Shown here: piece by piece, positions 1 through 10,253 of the stretch | Layout of the letters: every line of letters starts with the position of its first letter | Numbering within the stretch: the stretch's first letter is position 1 | NCBI GenBank assembly: GCA_937872515.1 | Contig: CALMSX010000025.1 | Coordinates: 17,089 to 81,088, forward strand | Reading direction: 5' to 3' | Source of the DNA: an uncultured Bacteroidota bacterium | GTDB lineage: Bacteria > Bacteroidota > Bacteroidia > Chitinophagales > Saprospiraceae | Length of the DNA: 64,000 nt | Notes under the pieces: generated by a model | Told to the model about the DNA's origin: nothing | Databases searched by the model: none | The model's input: the letters and a program-made list of their open reading frames with translations, nothing else | Translations under genes and position numbers: made by a program

Positions 1-3000
1 GAAGATGGCAATCTTTTGGGGATGACCAATAATACCGATGGGCAATGCGGAGATGGACGTACAGAATTTAACACCATCAGTGCGGCTAAAATTACCCAGT
101 GGCTGGCTGATGGTATGATTAAATTTCAATTGATTCCCAATAATCCGGGAGCCCCTGTTTTAGCTATTAACGATGTTTGTTCCGGATCCCGCATCAATGG
201 GTCCTTATCAATCCCCATTGATCCAAATAATTTACTGACCACACGATACACCTTAGAAGGAAGCGGAGACACAACCGAAATAGTTCCCCCGGCCAACTAC
301 AGTGCTACCCTGGAAGCCGGCCTTCATCAGTTGTCATTTTTATATACCGACTGTGGTGGCAATCTTTCAAAGTGCATAACACAAATCACTGTGCAGGACC
401 AGCAAGGTCCCGTAATCAGCTGTCCTCCCGGCATCAACAACCTGAATGCAGATGAAAATTGTGAAGCCCAACTTAATTTACCTCTTCTGCTAGCGGTAAC
501 AGACAATTGCGGATTTCCGAGTGACTACGATGAAATATTACCCGTATCAAACGAAGCCAAAAAAATACAATTCAGGTTTAATGAAACCAACGGCAATCAC
601 CTGGCCCTTAATAAAAGTATCACCTTTCCATTAGTGCCTTTGATCAAGTACCACACAGATGCGGTTATTGTAGAAGTGAACGCCTTTGGTGACCTCAACG
701 ATGTCACCGAGTATTTTGACATCATTGGTGAAGGTGGCTACAGCTTTGGAAAAACGAGGTTCAGCAACGGAACCGGTTGTGGATCTTCTGTAACAAGGTT
801 TGAACTACCGGTAAGTACCTATAATGATTGGGCTGCTGATGGAGAAATTACCATTACCGCTGTTGCCAATAATATGCCGGGTGAAGAAGGAAATGGCATC
901 AACCCTTGTAACTTCCTTACGACGAATCAAACCATCGATGACAATAGTTTTTTAAGCATCCGTTTGATTGTTAATAATCCGGTTATTACTTATAAAATTG
1001 ATAACGCAGCAGCGATCGCTCTGGGACAAGAAGATACATTACGAGCCACGCTTAGTGCCGGTATTCACAGAATCAAATTTGAAACTAAGGACAATCAAAA
1101 CAATGGGGCCTTCTGTGAAACGCAGATTCAGGTAAGAGACAACATTGCTCCGGAAGCAAGGTGTAAGGGCTTTGTGGTAAGGCTGCATCCCTCAGGAGCC
1201 AATTCCTATCTTCTGCATCCTGACAGCATCAATAGTGGAAGCACAGACAATTGCGCCATTGATACCACCTGGGTAGTCAATGGGGTTTACAATTGTTCCG
1301 ATATTGGAAATGACCGAACTGCCATTTTGTTTGTAAAAGATGAAAGCGGTAACGTAGCTTCCTGCAGTGCTCCGATCAGAATAGAAGCAGGTGTATTAAC
1401 ACCTACGTTTACGGCCGGACTTTGTGAAGGAGACACATTAAAACTTTTTGCCAATGTACCACCTGGTGGCAATCAAAACCAATATACTTTTGAGTGGTAT
1501 CGCAATGATGTATTGGTAGCGAATATTGAAAATCCTAAATTTTCAAATGCCGGATCTGGATTTAACGGTGTTTATCGCGCATTGGTGAAAGGACTCAATG
1601 GATGCTTTGCAGAAGGATTGGTAACGGTAAACATTCAGCCTCTTACCACACCCGGAGTGACAACTGATTTTGACAATTATTGTGAAAGTGAAGCCATCCT
1701 GCTCACCACCAATTCATTTACAGGCGACATCCGATATGAATGGTATGAAGGTTTTCCGCCCAATGGAGTGCTTATAGGAAATACTACCAGTCCTGAATTT
1801 ACTATTGTGCCCTCTTCCGGTATACACAATTACTATGTGATAGCCCTCAGTCAGAGTTGCACCTCCAATCCGAGTCCAACCAAAAGATTGACCATTTACA
1901 AAAAACCCCTTGTGGTCTTGTTGTCTTCATTTGAAAACATATGTGAAGGAGGGGCGATTCAATTGGGCACCACAACAACGGGCCAAGGTTATAGTTATCA
2001 ATGGACAGGCCCTGATGGTTATTTCAGTGATCTTGCCAACCCTGCCCAAATAACCAATGTAAAAAGTGAAAAACAGGGTAAATATCAATTGGTAATTAGT
2101 GTCGGAAATTGTAAATCGGATACCGCAACCACAAATGTTATAATCTTACCTACACCTCCCCAGCCAGAGATTACAGGAGAGAGTATTTACTGTGAAGGAA
2201 GTACATTTTCTCTGGTGGTCAACAATCTACCCATTCAGGAAAAGTACACATGGTATAAGGATGGAGAAAAATTTAGAGTAACCAATGAAAACTCGCTTGA
2301 AATTTTGAATGTAGCAACAAGTGCTTCTGGATTATGGCAGGTGGTTGTAGAGTCAAACGGATGCGCCTCTGATACTTCAGAGGCCAAACTGATCAGCATC
2401 GATAACCTCTCTGTGATTGGAGCTGCTAACACAGGCCCAGCCTGTGAGGGAGATACGATAGATCTTAGTGCCACCTTTGTTCCCAATAGCACTTATAAGT
2501 GGTCAGGGCCCGGATCCTTTACCGCAACAGGACAATTTGTAAAAGCACCGGCAAAATCAGGAGAATATTTTGTGACCATCACCACTACTACCGGCTGTGA
2601 AAATGTGACTTCGACCAGTGTTGAAGTGAATGTTGCACCTGTAATAACTGCATTAAGCAACAATAGTACCTTGTGCATGGATGGTAAGACCGACATTGTA
2701 TTTTCACCGAGCATCTTTCCACCTGGATCTTATGAATACAAGTGGCAGGGGCCCAATGGTTTTATGCAGGAAGTAGCCGCAGCCCGACTGATCAATGCCA
2801 CTCCGGTCATAAATGGAAGCTATATTTTACGTGTTTTCAACAGAAACTGTCCATCAGAACCGGATACCAATATCATCACCATCCAGTTGATACCACCGGC
2901 TGCTTCTCTTACTGCGCCGGCAAAGGTATGCGAAGGAGACAGTCTAACCATCAGAACGACTGCTATAGCCGACCTCTATGAATGGCATACGCCTGGGGGT

Positions 3001-4470
3001 ATCATACAAACTACGCTGCCCTTCTTAACCATACCCAATGTAACCGAGACCGCTGAAGGCAACTATCATTGTTTGGTAAAAACCGGGGATTGTTTTTCGA
3101 CTGCCTTTGAGTTGAGGTATGTAACGATAGAAGCAAGGCCTTTGCCACCAGGTATTGAGGGGAATAAGGTTCTCTGTTTTGGAGATACCCTTAAACTGAG
3201 TTCAAACGTGACTGGCATTCAGAACGCAGTATGGAAGGGGCCCAATGGACTTACTGCCGAGGGTCTGACCCTTACCATACCCAAGGTTAAAAACATACAC
3301 GACGGAGGCTACCAGGTATCCGTTTTAAAAGATGGTTGTTATTCAGCATTTTCACAACTCAATTTTGTTGAAGTAAAAGATTCAATAGTCCCGGCCTCTC
3401 CGACCGAAGCCAGTGTTTCACTTTGTAAGAGTGAAGAGAGCACACTCCAGCTTTGTATCCGCGATTATGATGGCAGCAAAGGATATACCTTTGAATGGAG
3501 GATCAAGGGAGGAGCTGTATTGGGTTCTACCTTACAAGAATGTATTGAAGTGAGCACTTCACTCTTTATTGAAGGAGAACAACTGGTTGAGGTGTGGGCC
3601 ATTAAAGATGGCTGCAGGGCGCTGAGTGCCGGAAATGTAGTGGTTTCAAAACGAGCAGCGCCTAGCTTTGCAGCACAAGCCAATATTGAAGAGACAACGG
3701 TTTGCGGGGCCAACAACCAAATTGAATTGAATTCTGCCTTTCAGTCACCGGAGGTAGATGTAAATTGGATCTCTTTATCTGGTAAAAACAACATATTAAG
3801 TCCCCAGTCTGGAAAAACACTGGTATCAGGTTTTGAACCAGGCCTCAATGTTATCGTACTGAGTTATAGCAAAGAAGGATGCCTGGCCTTTTCTACCGAC
3901 ACCGTGAAGATTTTTTTACTGGACGCTCCCGATGCCATTGATGACAGTTATACAGGAACGCTCAACGGGATTATTAATTTTGACCCCTTGATCAACGATG
4001 AGTTTGATGATTTCTATTCATTACAAATTGAAAATCCTGATGTCAGAATTGGCTCCTTAGAACTACAAGGCAATGGTTACAAATTGATACCTGCAACGGG
4101 CTTTGCCGGCATACTTACCTTAAAATATGAGCTGTGTGTAGAGGGTTGTGATAATCTTTGTGATGAGGCCGAAATCAGTTTCCAGATAGGTTATGAAACC
4201 CCTTGTGTTCCGCCTACCATTTTTACACCTAATGGTGATGGTGTTAATGACAAGTATGTGATACCGTGTATTGAAACAGGCAGATTTGCCGATAATGAAC
4301 TGATTATTTTCAACCAATGGGGAGATCAGGTTTACCAGGCAAAACCATATGACAATGGTTGGGAGGGCACCTATGGAGGAGATCCCCTGCCAACGGGTAC
4401 TTATTATTTTATTTTTAATCCCGGCCGAAATTCCAACAGGTTGAATGGCTTCATCATTATACAACGATAA
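1..4470 (+). CDS. Giant Ig-like/HYR repeat surface protein with T9SS type B sorting domain (5' truncated)
   Basis: The frame is open from base 1, so the gene begins upstream of the window and at least 1489 C-terminal residues are visible. It is a string of Cys-containing beta-sandwich modules. The first part has HYR-like units with 'VQDQQGPVISCP' and 'VRDNIAPEARC' signatures; the rest has many Ig-like units of about 80-90 residues, each with a recurrent 'CEGD' or 'CEG' start and a 'YxWxGPxG' strand. The last ~90 residues match the gliding-motility-associated C-terminal family (type B sorting signal): 'PPTIFTPNGDGVND', then 'IFNQWGDQVYQ', 'GTYYFIF' and a terminal 'GFIIIQR'. Type B proteins are exported by T9SS and usually need a dedicated PorP/SprF partner, which is the next gene (1-base overlap). 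Role as adhesin or gliding-surface protein is inferred. Confidence 0.88.
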   Translation, partial: EDGNLLGMTNNTDGQCGDGRTEFNTISAAKITQWLADGMIKFQLIPNNPGAPVLAINDVCSGSRINGSLSIPIDPNNLLTTRYTLEGSGDTTEIVPPANYSATLEAGLHQLSFLYTDCGGNLSKCITQITVQDQQGPVISCPPGINNLNADENCEAQLNLPLLLAVTDNCGFPSDYDEILPVSNEAKKIQFRFNETNGNHLALNKSITFPLVPLIKYHTDAVIVEVNAFGDLNDVTEYFDIIGEGGYSFGKTRFSNGTGCGSSVTRFELPVSTYNDWAADGEITITAVANNMPGEEGNGINPCNFLTTNQTIDDNSFLSIRLIVNNPVITYKIDNAAAIALGQEDTLRATLSAGIHRIKFETKDNQNNGAFCETQIQVRDNIAPEARCKGFVVRLHPSGANSYLLHPDSINSGSTDNCAIDTTWVVNGVYNCSDIGNDRTAILFVKDESGNVASCSAPIRIEAGVLTPTFTAGLCEGDTLKLFANVPPGGNQNQYTFEWYRNDVLVANIENPKFSNAGSGFNGVYRALVKGLNGCFAEGLVTVNIQPLTTPGVTTDFDNYCESEAILLTTNSFTGDIRYEWYEGFPPNGVLIGNTTSPEFTIVPSSGIHNYYVIALSQSCTSNPSPTKRLTIYKKPLVVLLSSFENICEGGAIQLGTTTTGQGYSYQWTGPDGYFSDLANPAQITNVKSEKQGKYQLVISVGNCKSDTATTNVIILPTPPQPEITGESIYCEGSTFSLVVNNLPIQEKYTWYKDGEKFRVTNENSLEILNVATSASGLWQVVVESNGCASDTSEAKLISIDNLSVIGAANTGPACEGDTIDLSATFVPNSTYKWSGPGSFTATGQFVKAPAKSGEYFVTITTTTGCENVTSTSVEVNVAPVITALSNNSTLCMDGKTDIVFSPSIFPPGSYEYKWQGPNGFMQEVAAARLINATPVINGSYILRVFNRNCPSEPDTNIITIQLIPPAASLTAPAKVCEGDSLTIRTTAIADLYEWHTPGGIIQTTLPFLTIPNVTETAEGNYHCLVKTGDCFSTAFELRYVTIEARPLPPGIEGNKVLCFGDTLKLSSNVTGIQNAVWKGPNGLTAEGLTLTIPKVKNIHDGGYQVSVLKDGCYSAFSQLNFVEVKDSIVPASPTEASVSLCKSEESTLQLCIRDYDGSKGYTFEWRIKGGAVLGSTLQECIEVSTSLFIEGEQLVEVWAIKDGCRALSAGNVVVSKRAAPSFAAQANIEETTVCGANNQIELNSAFQSPEVDVNWISLSGKNNILSPQSGKTLVSGFEPGLNVIVLSYSKEGCLAFSTDTVKIFLLDAPDAIDDSYTGTLNGIINFDPLINDEFDDFYSLQIENPDVRIGSLELQGNGYKLIPATGFAGILTLKYELCVEGCDNLCDEAEISFQIGYETPCVPPTIFTPNGDGVNDKYVIPCIETGRFADNELIIFNQWGDQVYQAKPYDNGWEGTYGGDPLPTGTYYFIFNPGRNSNRLNGFIIIQR

Positions 4471-5423
4471 TGAGAAAAATAACATTAATATTTCAGCTTC
4501 TGGCTTTGTGTTTTGGACTGTCTGCCCAACAGGAGTTGATGTCTACACAATTCATGTTTAATAAGATGTCTATCAATCCTGCATTTGCCGGGCAGGAAAA
4601 ATATACAGGTTTTACCGTTATGGTACGCGATCAATGGAATGGCTTGCCCGGTGCCCCAAAAACCCAGATGCTAACAGTAAATTTACCCCGTATCCAGGAC
4701 AGAGTAGGTATTGGGTTTACTTTGAAGAACCAGTCAATAGGTATATTTCGACAAACCACGTTTGGAGGTATCTATTCCTACAAATTTTTATTGGGTGATG
4801 GTGCGTTGCTGAGTATGGGAGTTGAATTTAATGGCCGTAATTTTGTTGCCGACTTTACAGACCCTGCCCTTGTGGCTACCCAGGGTATTCCTAATGATCC
4901 ATCCATTCCACAAGGAAAACAAAGCATCAATATTTTTAATGTGGGATATGGGGTCTACTTTAATGCCCGCAATTTTTATGTCGGAGCTTCGGTACCCCGT
5001 TTAATAAAATCAGATCTTGATTTTGATACCAACAACTCTGTTTCAGAAGAAGTGAGGCATATTTTTTTGATGGCAGGAAGTGCTTTTCCAGTTAACAGAG
5101 ATCTTGATATTCATACACAAACCCTGTTAAAATTCAGTGAAAATACACCCTTTGATGTGGACCTCAGTGTGAGCGCTACCCTTGATAAAAAATATACCGG
5201 AGGACTCACCTACCGCACCGGTGGCGGAAGAGGCGACATTGGAGAATCACTTGATCTGTTATTTGGTTTTAAGATCAATGATCAGTTCATGGTTGGTTTT
5301 TCAAATGACTTCACCACATCAAAGCTTCGGAGTTTTACCAATGGTAGCATTGAGATAATCCTGCAATATGATTTAGGCAAAAAAAAGGACCGCATTGTGG
5401 TTGTTAATCCAAGATATTTCTAA
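4470..5423 (+). CDS. PorP/SprF family type IX secretion outer-membrane protein
   Basis: A 317-residue protein with a signal peptide ending at 'LSAQ' and the PorP/SprF opening 'MFNKMSINPAFAG' (about residues 28-40). The rest is alternating beta strands rich in Gly and aromatics, as in an outer-membrane barrel, ending 'DRIVVVNPRYF'. The family provides partner proteins that help secrete or anchor T9SS type B cargo. The start codon overlaps the stop of the upstream adhesin (TAATG), so the two are translationally coupled and this is very probably its dedicated partner. The family and the coupling are clear; the exact molecular role is inferred. Confidence 0.9.
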   Translation: MRKITLIFQLLALCFGLSAQQELMSTQFMFNKMSINPAFAGQEKYTGFTVMVRDQWNGLPGAPKTQMLTVNLPRIQDRVGIGFTLKNQSIGIFRQTTFGGIYSYKFLLGDGALLSMGVEFNGRNFVADFTDPALVATQGIPNDPSIPQGKQSINIFNVGYGVYFNARNFYVGASVPRLIKSDLDFDTNNSVSEEVRHIFLMAGSAFPVNRDLDIHTQTLLKFSENTPFDVDLSVSATLDKKYTGGLTYRTGGGRGDIGESLDLLFGFKINDQFMVGFSNDFTTSKLRSFTNGSIEIILQYDLGKKKDRIVVVNPRYF

Positions 5424-5424
5424 A

Positions 5425-7116
5425 ATGAAGTTTTATAAATTACTACTGATTTTACTGTTGCCTAACTTTTCATTTGCTCAATGGCAGATGGATAGCATGG
5501 CCATATTAACAGCACAGTTGATCAATGAAGCCGGCATTAACAGCAAACACCTTGAAACGTGTCCGATCGCTTACAAAGATTTTATCATGCTGGTCAAATC
5601 GAATGATGATGGTCCTAAAGACGAGCAGGGTGAATACTATTTTGATTTGGTGTATGCTGCCAAAAATGCCAAAGGTCAATTGGCCAGACAAGCGTTTTTG
5701 CCCTTTAGTATAAACAGTAACAAACATGAAGGACAAGCGGCTTTTGATCCACTCACCGATAAGCTCTATTTTACTAGAGCATGGTATGACGAAGAGCGCG
5801 GTACACATAAAGACACTATTGTTTTAAAAATTTTTGAGGCCCGCGAATCCAATCAATATGCCAACCCTATTGCCTTACCTTTTTGCAGTGATAAGTACAA
5901 TGTTTGCCACCCTACTTTGAGTGTCAACGGTAACGTCCTCTATTTTTCCAGCAATATGCCGGGAAGCGAAGGTATGGACCTTTACCGGGTTGATAAAGCC
6001 GGAAAATCATGGGGCACACCAAAAAAACTCAGCCCGGCTATTAATGGAGCCCGAAATGAGATCTTCCCCTATCTGTACCGCGACAGTCTGCTATTTTTTA
6101 GTTCAGACCGGGCTGGAAGTACCGGAGGTCTTGATCTGTACTTTAGCGTGCTGACAGATTCTATCTGGAGCGAGGCTCAGCCGCTACCCTATCCTGTCAA
6201 TTCATCTTTTGACGATATTGGATTTTTGATGAATGACTTGACCCAGCAAGCGTATTTTTCTTCCAACAGGCCAGGAGGTAAAGGCAAAGACGACATCTAC
6301 CGACTGGAATCGCAGAGTCCCATGTTTAAAAAAATGGTAAAAGAAATAGAAACCCAGGTTAGTTGTTCTTTGTCTGTGATCGATAAACTCAGTTTCATCC
6401 CTGTTGAAAAAGCAAGAGTAGTTATTGATGAAATAGAAGTAGATGCTGAATCCAAAAACAATTCGCTGCAATGGGTTGGCAACAGTGGAGAAAAGGGAGA
6501 GGTTTTATTGAAAATTCAGCCCAATATCCTATCAACAGATGAGAGGTTTTCTGATATTGATGGCATGGTAAATGTAAAGTTAAACAGCAAGAGTATGTAC
6601 CTGATCAGAACCTTCAAAAACGGATATCAGGAAGATATTCTATTTTTTCAACCAGAAAAAGATGGAAGTGAAAATACCATTGTATTGAACCCATTACCGG
6701 ATCCTGAGCCTGTTAAAGAAGAAAAGCCAGCAACTGTTTTACCAGCTCAGGCGGCGGTAGGTACGGTTCTTGTATTCAATAGTATATTCTACGATTACAA
6801 TTCCTCCTCTCTTAAAGATGAAGCTATTTTGGATCTGAATACTATTTTTGATGCCATGATAGCAAGGCCGGAAATGAAAATCCAGCTATCTGCCCATACG
6901 GATTCCCGTGGAAATGCCTTATACAACAAGCAGCTATCAGAACAAAGAGCAAAGGCCGCCAAACAATACCTGGTTGAAAAAGGTATTGACCCTAAACGCA
7001 TCATTACCATAGGTTTTGGTGAATCCCGCATCAGAAATCAATGCAAAGACGGAGTGAGCTGCACAGAAACAGAGCATCTATTTAATCGACGGACAGAAGT
7101 GTTGATACTGGAGTAG
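5425..7116 (+). CDS. PD40-repeat OmpA-family protein (PorE-like)
   Basis: The ATG at 5425 is preferred over upstream in-frame codons because it directly starts a signal peptide (MKFYKLLLILLLPNFSFAQ) one base after the preceding stop. The mature protein has PD40-type propeller repeats around residues 150-300 ('LYFSSNMPGSEGMDLY', 'LLFFSSDRAGSTGGLDLY', 'AYFSSNRPGGKGKDDIY'), a CarboxypepD-like region, and an OmpA-like peptidoglycan-binding domain at about 450-563 with 'SAHTDSRGN', 'LSEQRA' and 'NRRTEV'. This architecture is that of PorE-like proteins, which link the T9SS envelope machinery to peptidoglycan. It is third in an operon with a type B cargo protein and PorP/SprF. It may serve this cargo only rather than the core machinery. 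Confidence 0.87.
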   Translation: MKFYKLLLILLLPNFSFAQWQMDSMAILTAQLINEAGINSKHLETCPIAYKDFIMLVKSNDDGPKDEQGEYYFDLVYAAKNAKGQLARQAFLPFSINSNKHEGQAAFDPLTDKLYFTRAWYDEERGTHKDTIVLKIFEARESNQYANPIALPFCSDKYNVCHPTLSVNGNVLYFSSNMPGSEGMDLYRVDKAGKSWGTPKKLSPAINGARNEIFPYLYRDSLLFFSSDRAGSTGGLDLYFSVLTDSIWSEAQPLPYPVNSSFDDIGFLMNDLTQQAYFSSNRPGGKGKDDIYRLESQSPMFKKMVKEIETQVSCSLSVIDKLSFIPVEKARVVIDEIEVDAESKNNSLQWVGNSGEKGEVLLKIQPNILSTDERFSDIDGMVNVKLNSKSMYLIRTFKNGYQEDILFFQPEKDGSENTIVLNPLPDPEPVKEEKPATVLPAQAAVGTVLVFNSIFYDYNSSSLKDEAILDLNTIFDAMIARPEMKIQLSAHTDSRGNALYNKQLSEQRAKAAKQYLVEKGIDPKRIITIGFGESRIRNQCKDGVSCTETEHLFNRRTEVLILE

Positions 7117-7117
7117 C

Positions 7118-9196
7118 TTACTTTTTACTCAACATTAGTTTCTGATAGTAAATATGTTTGTTTCTCTCAATTTTGAGCAAGTACATTCCATCGGCTATAA
7201 CTGGGAGGTTCAGTGTGGGAGTGGGTTGTACCCAGGTGTAAATAGTTTTTCCAAGAGCATCCAACAGGTTTACCTTGTCAATACCAAATTCCTTGGTTTC
7301 AATTTGGTAACTTGCAGGATTAGGAAAATACCAAGGATGTTCTAACATATTGGTTTCATGAATGGCAGAAATAACGAGGTTGGCTGATCTTGCTGATGTT
7401 GGGCAAGGTCCGACAGTTGTGTATCCAATAAAATAATAAGTCCCGAAGACTTCTTTTGGCAGATCAAACAATCCTGTATTCGATACGGCCCATAAACTAT
7501 CCTGAAAGTACATTTCATAATAATCGTAATCATAGCTATCTCCCTTAACAATAACAACGCTATCAGTGAGTGTCGTCCAGTACAAACCATTACCTACAAT
7601 AAAAATCTGGTCAAGTACTAAAAAGGAATCCACTTCATAAATACAATTTCCAGAGTGAAGCAACAAATGGTAGATACCTCCCATTTCCAAAGAATCAGGA
7701 AGGCTGCTGCCCGTGTAAAATAGCTTGTCCTCAAAATAAAGTTGCACGCTATCGATGCCTGTCAAATCACAAATAGATGTATCCAGAAAATACTTTTGAT
7801 ACCAGCAAAAGGTATCTACTATCGGAGAAAAACAGAATTGTGGTACGGTATCAATACCAATGTCAAAGCAACCCGTTTGAATGCAACCACTACCTGTTTC
7901 TGTAACCTTATACGAGTAGTTTCCCGGTGATAATGCCGAAGGGTTGCTGTTGTTGCTTAATTCAAATGTATAAGCAGATGCTCCGCTGACCGTATAATTT
8001 ACAGCACCATCACTAGCCGCCATACACGATGCCGGACTTAGGCTATCAATTGATACACTGAGTAAACAAGCCGGTGTGATTTTGTACACTCTGCCCTCAC
8101 CTAACATGGCGAGGTACAATTCTCCAAAATTATCTTCTCCAAAAGAGCTCAATTCCTGAGGACCAACGGTGTGGATGTGTTCATTTTTCACTGCTCCACA
8201 TTCATCTCTTTTTAGTCGCCATATTTTACCGCTGCAAAAATCGCCATAAACATATTGACCATAAAGGTAGGGATTCTGCTGGCCTCTGTATACGAAACCC
8301 CCTGTTACCGAACAGCCATCTGCGCCGCTGTTATTGGCATAAACATGGATGGGAGGATAAAATTCGGTTGCACTGTTGCACAACGAAAAATCGTATTTTT
8401 CAAAGCCTTCGTAACAACGCCAACCAAAATTTAATTTGGGACCCAGGCCATAGGGAATGTGGTTGATTTCTTCCCATTTTCTCTGCCCCACATCTGCTAT
8501 CCAAAGGTCATTGGTTGCCCTGTCGAAAGAAAATCTCCAGGGGTTTCTGAGTCCCATTGACCAAATTTCACCGAGGGTATCCGGATTGCCGGCGTATGGA
8601 TTATCATCTGGAATCAGATAATGTGTTGCCTCTGTGTTGACATCTATTCTGAGCATTTTCCCCAAACGTTCCTTCGGATTTTGAGATCTGTTGCCTGGGT
8701 CGCCTCCTGAACCACCATCTCCCATGGCAATGTACAAATACCCATCAGGACCAAAATTAAGGTCACCTGCATTGTGGTTGTTAAAAGGCTGGGCTATGGT
8801 CATCAATATTTTTTCGCTGTCCGCATCGGCCTTTAAAGAATCGTTGGCAGATCTTGTAAAACGGGATACCACGGTTTGTCCATTACCTCCTGTATAATTG
8901 ACAAATACATAACCATTGGCTTGATAATCGGGGTGAAAGGCCATGCCTAAAAGGCCTCTTTCATTGGCGCCCGAATTGACCCTGTCATCTATATCGAGAT
9001 ATACCGTTTGCTGACTGATATCGCCCGTTTTTATTTTTCCTGTTTTTTCGACTACGTACATTCTGTTATTGTAGTCAAAAACGATATCCACAGGAATGGA
9101 AAGTCCATTCATTACCGGGGTAAGTTCAATTTTATTTTGGGCTTCCGCCAAAAAGGGCAGAAATAGGAAAGTTAACTTGAAAAAACGCGCGATCAT
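7118..9196 (-). CDS. Secreted glucose/sorbosone dehydrogenase-like protein with T9SS type A sorting domain
   Basis: 692 residues. After a signal peptide (ending 'FLAEAQ') comes a six-bladed propeller of the glucose/sorbosone dehydrogenase (PQQ-dependent sugar dehydrogenase-like) family at about 20-375, with 'NERGLLGMAFHPDY', 'NHNAGDLNFGPDGYLYIAMGDGG', 'WSMGLRNPWRFSFD' and 'GWRCYEG'. A Cys-containing all-beta region follows. The last ~75 residues form a type A sorting domain ('YFPNPASYQIETK ... LLDALGKTIYTW ... DGMYLLKI ... KLML'). The protein is thus expected outside the cell or on its surface. The propeller fold is clear; actual sugar oxidation is not shown, and many such secreted homologues have unknown substrates. 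It ends 1 base from the convergent OmpA gene. Confidence 0.85.
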   Translation of the reverse strand: MIARFFKLTFLFLPFLAEAQNKIELTPVMNGLSIPVDIVFDYNNRMYVVEKTGKIKTGDISQQTVYLDIDDRVNSGANERGLLGMAFHPDYQANGYVFVNYTGGNGQTVVSRFTRSANDSLKADADSEKILMTIAQPFNNHNAGDLNFGPDGYLYIAMGDGGSGGDPGNRSQNPKERLGKMLRIDVNTEATHYLIPDDNPYAGNPDTLGEIWSMGLRNPWRFSFDRATNDLWIADVGQRKWEEINHIPYGLGPKLNFGWRCYEGFEKYDFSLCNSATEFYPPIHVYANNSGADGCSVTGGFVYRGQQNPYLYGQYVYGDFCSGKIWRLKRDECGAVKNEHIHTVGPQELSSFGEDNFGELYLAMLGEGRVYKITPACLLSVSIDSLSPASCMAASDGAVNYTVSGASAYTFELSNNSNPSALSPGNYSYKVTETGSGCIQTGCFDIGIDTVPQFCFSPIVDTFCWYQKYFLDTSICDLTGIDSVQLYFEDKLFYTGSSLPDSLEMGGIYHLLLHSGNCIYEVDSFLVLDQIFIVGNGLYWTTLTDSVVIVKGDSYDYDYYEMYFQDSLWAVSNTGLFDLPKEVFGTYYFIGYTTVGPCPTSARSANLVISAIHETNMLEHPWYFPNPASYQIETKEFGIDKVNLLDALGKTIYTWVQPTPTLNLPVIADGMYLLKIERNKHIYYQKLMLSKK

Positions 9197-9252
9197 GTCT
9201 CAATTTTACGGTGAATGTAGGAAAAAGACCCAAAACTCCTTGTTTAAATGCA

Positions 9253-9260
9253 TAATTTTG
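9253..9260 (+). promoter_or_regulatory. -7 box (TAATTTTG) for the methyltransferase gene
   Basis: Exact match to the Bacteroidota TAnnTTTG element 24 bases before the ATG at 9285. No good TTG partner is visible at the right distance. It helps choose 9285 as the start, because earlier in-frame starts would lie upstream of transcription. Confidence 0.45.
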
Positions 9261-9284
9261 TCGGCTAAACAAGAATGCATCGGC

Positions 9285-10253
9285 ATGACTGATAAAAACC
9301 GGCAAAAGCTGGAAATGTTTGAAAATCGGTTGAGGAAGGTCATTAAGATCAGATCTAAGGCTGCCCGAAAACAAAATGTGACATGTTTTAGGGTTTATGA
9401 TCTTGATATGCCTGAGTTTCCCTTTTGCATCGATTGGTACGATGGAAGGATCTATGTTGCCGAATACCAAAGGCAACATACCCTGGATGAAAATCAGTAT
9501 AAAGAGTGGTTTGATAACTCAATCCAGGTCATAACTGGCGTATTTGCTGTAGAGCCTACAATGATCTTTGTCAAACATCGCAAAGTCATAGAGGAACGAG
9601 TGGCTCAATACCACAGATTATCAGATGCCAGTCGTGAATTTTTTGTTGAAGAAGGGGGCCATTCGTTCATTGTCAACCTTTCTGACTATCTAGATACAGG
9701 AGTTTTTTTAGACCATCGTTTGACCAGGGCCATGGTGGGACAGGAAAGCCTGAATAAAAAAGTTTTAAACTTATTTGCATATACCGGTACTTTTTCTGTC
9801 TATGCTGCAAAAGGAGGTGCTTCAGAAGTAACCACCATTGATTTATCTAATACTTATTTACAATGGGCCAGAAGAAATTTTGAACTCAACGGCATTGACC
9901 TACAAAAACATTTATTTATAGCATGTGATGTAATGGAATGGTTGAATGAGAACAAACATGTTCACTACGATCTCATTGTATGCGACCCACCCACATTCAG
10001 CAATAGTAAAAAAATGGATGGCATCTTTGATGTGCAGCGTGACCATGTTAAACTGATCAACCAATGTTTGGCGATTCTTAATCCTGGTGGGCGACTGTAT
10101 TTTTCAACCAATTTTACAAAATTCAGGATCAAAACAGAAGACCTTAATTCAAGTCTGATCAAGGATATTACACGAAAAACCACTCCTTTTGATTTTGAGG
10201 GTAAGTTAGACAGGTGGTGTTACCTGATTGAAAAAGAAGAATCTAGGCCATAG
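9285..10253 (+). CDS. Class I SAM-dependent rRNA methyltransferase, RlmK-like
   Basis: With the ATG at 9285 the protein has 322 residues. It resembles the C-terminal (RlmK) half of the enterobacterial bifunctional 23S rRNA methyltransferase RlmKL, here as a stand-alone protein. It has the N-terminal 'MFENRLRKV' segment and a PUA-like 'CFRVYDLDMPEFPFCIDWYDG' type region (split here into its visible parts CFRVYD and DMPEFP). SAM motif I is 'VLNLFAYTGTFSVYAA', motif IV is 'VCDPPTFSNS', and 'LNPGGRLYFSTN' follows. RlmK makes m7G in 23S rRNA; the same target here is inferred. Longer in-frame starts exist (for example 9195) but overlap the divergent gene. It overlaps lpxB tail to tail by 11 bases. 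Confidence 0.85.
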   Translation: MTDKNRQKLEMFENRLRKVIKIRSKAARKQNVTCFRVYDLDMPEFPFCIDWYDGRIYVAEYQRQHTLDENQYKEWFDNSIQVITGVFAVEPTMIFVKHRKVIEERVAQYHRLSDASREFFVEEGGHSFIVNLSDYLDTGVFLDHRLTRAMVGQESLNKKVLNLFAYTGTFSVYAAKGGASEVTTIDLSNTYLQWARRNFELNGIDLQKHLFIACDVMEWLNENKHVHYDLIVCDPPTFSNSKKMDGIFDVQRDHVKLINQCLAILNPGGRLYFSTNFTKFRIKTEDLNSSLIKDITRKTTPFDFEGKLDRWCYLIEKEESRP

